From: Duganella levis
Lineage (GTDB): Bacteria; Pseudomonadota; Gammaproteobacteria; Burkholderiales; Burkholderiaceae_D
Length of the DNA: 64,000 bases
NCBI RefSeq assembly: GCF_009857605.1
Contig: NZ_WWCT01000003.1
Location: 62,001-126,000 of the forward strand
Direction: 5' to 3'
Made by a program: the position numbers and the translations under genes. How positions within the stretch are numbered: position 1 is the stretch's first letter; every line of letters starts with the position of its first letter. The notes under the pieces are model-generated. The model ran no database searches. It was given only the letters and a program-made list of their open reading frames with translations, and was not told the DNA's origin. Shown piece by piece: positions 61,682 through 64,000 of the stretch.

Positions 61682-62689
61682 TTATTTGCCCGAGAGCTGG
61701 GCTTGCGTGTAGAAGCCGTCTTTCACGACCACGTCCACATTGGCCTTGGTCAGCGCGATCGGTTTCAGGAACACCGAATCGACTTCCTTGAAGCCGTTGT
61801 TGTACTTGGCGTTGAAGGCCGGCTTTTCGCCGCGCACCAGCTGCACCGACAGCTTGGCCGCTTCCGATGCGATCAGCTTCAATGGCTTGTAGACGGTCAG
61901 CGTCTGCGTGCCGGCGATCACGCGCTTGACGGCCGCCAGATCGGAGTCCTGGCCCGACACGGCGACCTTGCCGTCCAGCTTTTGCGAAGCCAGCGCCTGG
62001 ATCGCGCCGCCGGCGGTGGCGTCGTTGGAGGCCACCACGGCGTCGATCTTGTTGCCGTTGGCGGTCAGCGCGTTTTCAACGATGGACATTGCCTCGGACG
62101 GGCTCCAGTCCTTCACCCACTGCTTGCCAACGACCTTCACGTCACCCTTGTCGATCAGCGGTTGCAGCACTTTCAGCTGGCCTTCGCGCAGCATCTTGGC
62201 GTTGCTGTCGGTCGGCGCGCCGCCAAGCAGATAGAAATTACCCTTCGGTTTCACCGCCAGCACGCCCTGCGCCTGCAACTGGCCGACCATATTGTTATCG
62301 AACGAGATATAGGCGTCGATATCGGCGTTGAGGATCAGACGATCATAGGAAATGACTTTGATCTTGGCCTTCTTCGCTTCGCGGATGGCGTTGGTCAGCA
62401 CCGTGGCGTTGTATGGCACGATGACCAGCACGTCGACGCCACGCGAAATCAGGTTCTCGATCTGGGCGATCTGGCGCTGCTCGCTGGCGTCGGCCGACTG
62501 CACAAATACCTTGGCGCCTTGCTGCTCGGCGGCGGCGACGAAGTAGTCGCGGTCGCGCGCCCAGCGCTCCAGCCGCAGGTCGTCGATCGAAAAGCCGATC
62601 TTCGGGTTCTTGGCGTCGGCCATGGCGTTACCGCCTGCAAAAGCCATCATCACGGCAATAGCCGCCGTGCTCAGTAATTTCTTCATCAA
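61682..62689 (-). CDS. xylF: Xylose-binding periplasmic protein
   Basis: A 335-residue binding protein. The signal peptide is MMKKLLSTAAIAVMMAFAGGNAMA. The mature part begins KIGFSIDDLRLERWARDRDYF, as in XylF, and has QIENLISRGVDVLVIVPYNA, DAVVASNDATAGGAIQAL and VSGQDSDLAAVKRVIAGTQTLTVYKP. It catches D-xylose for XylGH. The gene lies 62 bases after the dehydrogenase. Confidence 0.96.
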   Translation of the reverse strand: MMKKLLSTAAIAVMMAFAGGNAMADAKNPKIGFSIDDLRLERWARDRDYFVAAAEQQGAKVFVQSADASEQRQIAQIENLISRGVDVLVIVPYNATVLTNAIREAKKAKIKVISYDRLILNADIDAYISFDNNMVGQLQAQGVLAVKPKGNFYLLGGAPTDSNAKMLREGQLKVLQPLIDKGDVKVVGKQWVKDWSPSEAMSIVENALTANGNKIDAVVASNDATAGGAIQALASQKLDGKVAVSGQDSDLAAVKRVIAGTQTLTVYKPLKLIASEAAKLSVQLVRGEKPAFNAKYNNGFKEVDSVFLKPIALTKANVDVVVKDGFYTQAQLSGK

Positions 62690-62751
62690 TTAAGTCTCCA
62701 ATTATGCTGCCGAGTTCTATGCCCAACTAAACACTACACCGCTATGTTACA

Positions 62752-63531
62752 TCACGCGCCGTACCATCCCGCGTCCACATAGTATTCGCGTCCCGAACAG
62801 CGCGCCGCACTGTCGGAAGCGAGGAACAGGGTCAGCGCCGCCACGTCGGCGATTTCCACGCGGCGCGGCAGGCATTGGCCGGCCAGCATGCGCGCTTCCT
62901 CGTCCGGCGTATGCCACAACGCTTCCTGGCGCGGCGTGCGCACACCGCCTGGTATCACGCTGTTGACGCGGATATTGTCGCGGCCAAGATCGCGCGCCAT
63001 ACCGCGCGTCATGCCCTCGATGCCGGCTTTGGCGGTCATGTACAGGGTCAGCTCCGGCAAGGCCAGATGCCACGAGATGGAACTGAAATTCAGGATCACG
63101 CCGCCGCCCGCCGCGCGCATGCCCGGCACCACGGCTTGCGCGCAGAAGTACAGGTGACGCAGATTGACCGCCATGCGGTTTTCCCAGTACGCCGGCGTGA
63201 CGTTGGCAATCTCGTGGCGGTCGTCGTTGGCGGCGTTGTTGACCAGGATGTCGACCGGGCCGATGGTCTCGAAGATCTGCGCCACCTTTTGCAGGTCGGT
63301 CAGATCGCACGGCATGAAGGCCGGCGGCGCAGGCAGCGTAGCCAGGCTGGCCGCCAGTGCGCGCGAATCCTGTTCGGCGATGTCGAGGAAGGTGACCAGC
63401 GCACCCTGACGCGCAAACGCCTCGACGATACCGGCGCCGATGCCGCTGCCGCCGCCGGTGATAACCACGCGCTTGCCGGCGAGGCTGGGATAGATGGCCT
63501 GCTCACGCGGCGTGTTGTAATTTTTTTCCAA
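62752..63531 (-). CDS. D-xylose 1-dehydrogenase (SDR type)
   Basis: A 259-residue short-chain dehydrogenase closely resembling Caulobacter XylB, the NAD-dependent xylose dehydrogenase that makes xylonolactone. Shared segments are IYPSLAGKRVVITGGGSGIGAG, LVNNAANDDRHEIANVTPAYWENRMAVNLRH, ILNFSSISWHLALPELTLYMTAKAGIEGMTRG (YxxxK intact) and REYYVDAGWYGA. A TTG start at 63531 has GGAGAACAG upstream and fits the family length; there is no ATG in that position. It points to oxidative xylose use (Weimberg or Dahms route). The later steps are not in the window. Confidence 0.9.
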   Translation of the reverse strand: MEKNYNTPREQAIYPSLAGKRVVITGGGSGIGAGIVEAFARQGALVTFLDIAEQDSRALAASLATLPAPPAFMPCDLTDLQKVAQIFETIGPVDILVNNAANDDRHEIANVTPAYWENRMAVNLRHLYFCAQAVVPGMRAAGGGVILNFSSISWHLALPELTLYMTAKAGIEGMTRGMARDLGRDNIRVNSVIPGGVRTPRQEALWHTPDEEARMLAGQCLPRRVEIADVAALTLFLASDSAARCSGREYYVDAGWYGA

Positions 63532-63581
63532 GGTCTGTTCTCCAAAATAGCTGGAGGATTCTGACCCGGCTAAACATAAGC

Positions 63582-63615
63582 CGCAATTACGAAAATCACC
63601 AATCGCGGCAATGAT
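63582..63615 (-). promoter_or_regulatory. Candidate XylR operator upstream of xylose dehydrogenase
   Basis: Starts CGCAATTACGAAAATCACCA. It lies between the xylR stop and the dehydrogenase start and matches 58861-58894 at 26 of 34 bases. Confidence 0.55.
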
Positions 63616-63616
63616 A

Positions 63617-64000
63617 TTACGCCGCCAGCTCCGGCGGCGGCAGCGCCGAGCCGTCATCGACGATGCCCATCATGGCGCGGTCCTGGTAGGTGCGCGGCGT
63701 GCATCCCAGTTCGCGCTTGAACACCGCGTGCATATACTGCACCGACGTAAAGCCGCAGCACAGCGCCACTTCGGCGATGCTGCGCTCACCGCGCGCCAGC
63801 ATCGACGTCGCCGCATCCAGCTTGAAGCGCAGGATCACATCATGCACGCTGCAATTGAGCTCCTGGCGGAAGTAGGACTCCAGCGACGAGCGCGAAATGC
63901 CGACATACTCCGCCACCTGGTGCGTCTTGATGCCCTGGCAGGCGTACTGGCGGATGAAGTGCCGCGCGCGCATGACGTGCGGATGCTTGGGCGCCTCGTG
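63617..64000 (-). CDS. xylR: XylR-type AraC-family regulator, 5' part outside window
   Basis: Only the C-terminal 127 residues are in the window; the frame is open to the window end (reading HEAPKHPHVMRARHFIRQYAC). The AraC DNA-binding domain is complete: HQVAEYVGISRSSLESYFRQEL (first helix-turn-helix) and SIAEVALCCGFTSVQYMHAVFKRELGCTPRTYQD (second). It closely follows E. coli XylR over the same region (HYIR-RACKGIK-type opening). XylR senses xylose through an N-terminal sugar-binding domain, which should lie beyond the window. It probably controls the whole locus below. Confidence 0.85.
   Translation of the reverse strand, partial: HEAPKHPHVMRARHFIRQYACQGIKTHQVAEYVGISRSSLESYFRQELNCSVHDVILRFKLDAATSMLARGERSIAEVALCCGFTSVQYMHAVFKRELGCTPRTYQDRAMMGIVDDGSALPPPELAA

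Overview
The window is GC-rich, densely coded DNA that looks like a betaproteobacterium of the Oxalobacteraceae (Massilia / Duganella / Janthinobacterium group). The evidence is codon and base usage, the mix of conserved families (DUF3422, DUF5610, CHASE-type histidine kinase, GluQRS, type-2 PyrF) and Burkholderiales-like short intergenic palindromes. I see no rRNA, tRNA, CRISPR array, prophage or insertion sequence. All family names rest on reading protein motifs by eye; no database was searched.

Layout. 1-20 kb is a mosaic of housekeeping and signalling genes: the C-terminal part of a histidine kinase, a GRDP-like protein ending in four AHSGVL decapeptide repeats, an epimerase, a 2Fe-2S reductase, two MFS exporters, a broken alpha/beta hydrolase, an HPF-like protein, a BtuF-like protein, a diguanylate cyclase, exonuclease I, pyrF, a short-chain dehydrogenase, a candidate anti-Shine-Dalgarno small RNA, VanZ, a TraB/GumN protein and a luciferase-like oxidoreductase. 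Three FNR-type boxes suggest oxygen-responsive control of some small genes here.

20.2-29.5 kb is the most unusual block. Five secreted paralogues on the minus strand carry a Sec signal peptide followed at once by a double-glycine-like motif (pattern L-x-x-x-E-L-S-x-V-x-G-x-D-G). They lie divergent to an operon encoding a membrane-anchored C39 peptidase, an outer-membrane barrel of the phenol-degradation-transporter type, a FadL/OmpP1 channel, a DUF2059 protein, an AraC regulator, and a protein that joins an MshEN (c-di-GMP-binding type) domain to a membrane segment and a paralogue-like secreted C-terminus. The parts resemble the poorly characterised Fil 'putative pilus' genes of Acinetobacter (FilA-D), but here the FilA-like part is expanded and there is a possible c-di-GMP-linked member.

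29.6-44.4 kb returns to general genes: an M28 peptidase, gluQRS, a CYTH-CHAD protein, LysE with a palindromic operator, a CbbR-like LysR divergent from a HAD-family protein that has lost its catalytic residues, DinB, DUF3422, three alpha/beta hydrolases, and a MerR regulator divergent from an old yellow enzyme.

44.4-64 kb is a co-oriented carbohydrate locus on the minus strand. In transcription order it holds an AraC/XylR regulator (cut by the window end), a xylose dehydrogenase, the xylose ABC importer xylF-xylG-xylH, a TonB-dependent receptor, a GH35 beta-galactosidase, a PA14-containing GH31 alpha-xylosidase, a GH39 glycosidase, a GH95 alpha-fucosidase and a GH2 enzyme. The GH31/GH35/GH95/TonB-receptor set is the one known from the Cellvibrio japonicus xyloglucan locus. 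I infer that xyloglucan oligosaccharides are imported through the receptor, stripped of xylose, galactose and fucose in the periplasm, and that the freed xylose enters by XylFGH and is oxidised. A shared 34-bp motif lies before both the xylose dehydrogenase and the TonB receptor, which suggests one regulator for both halves.
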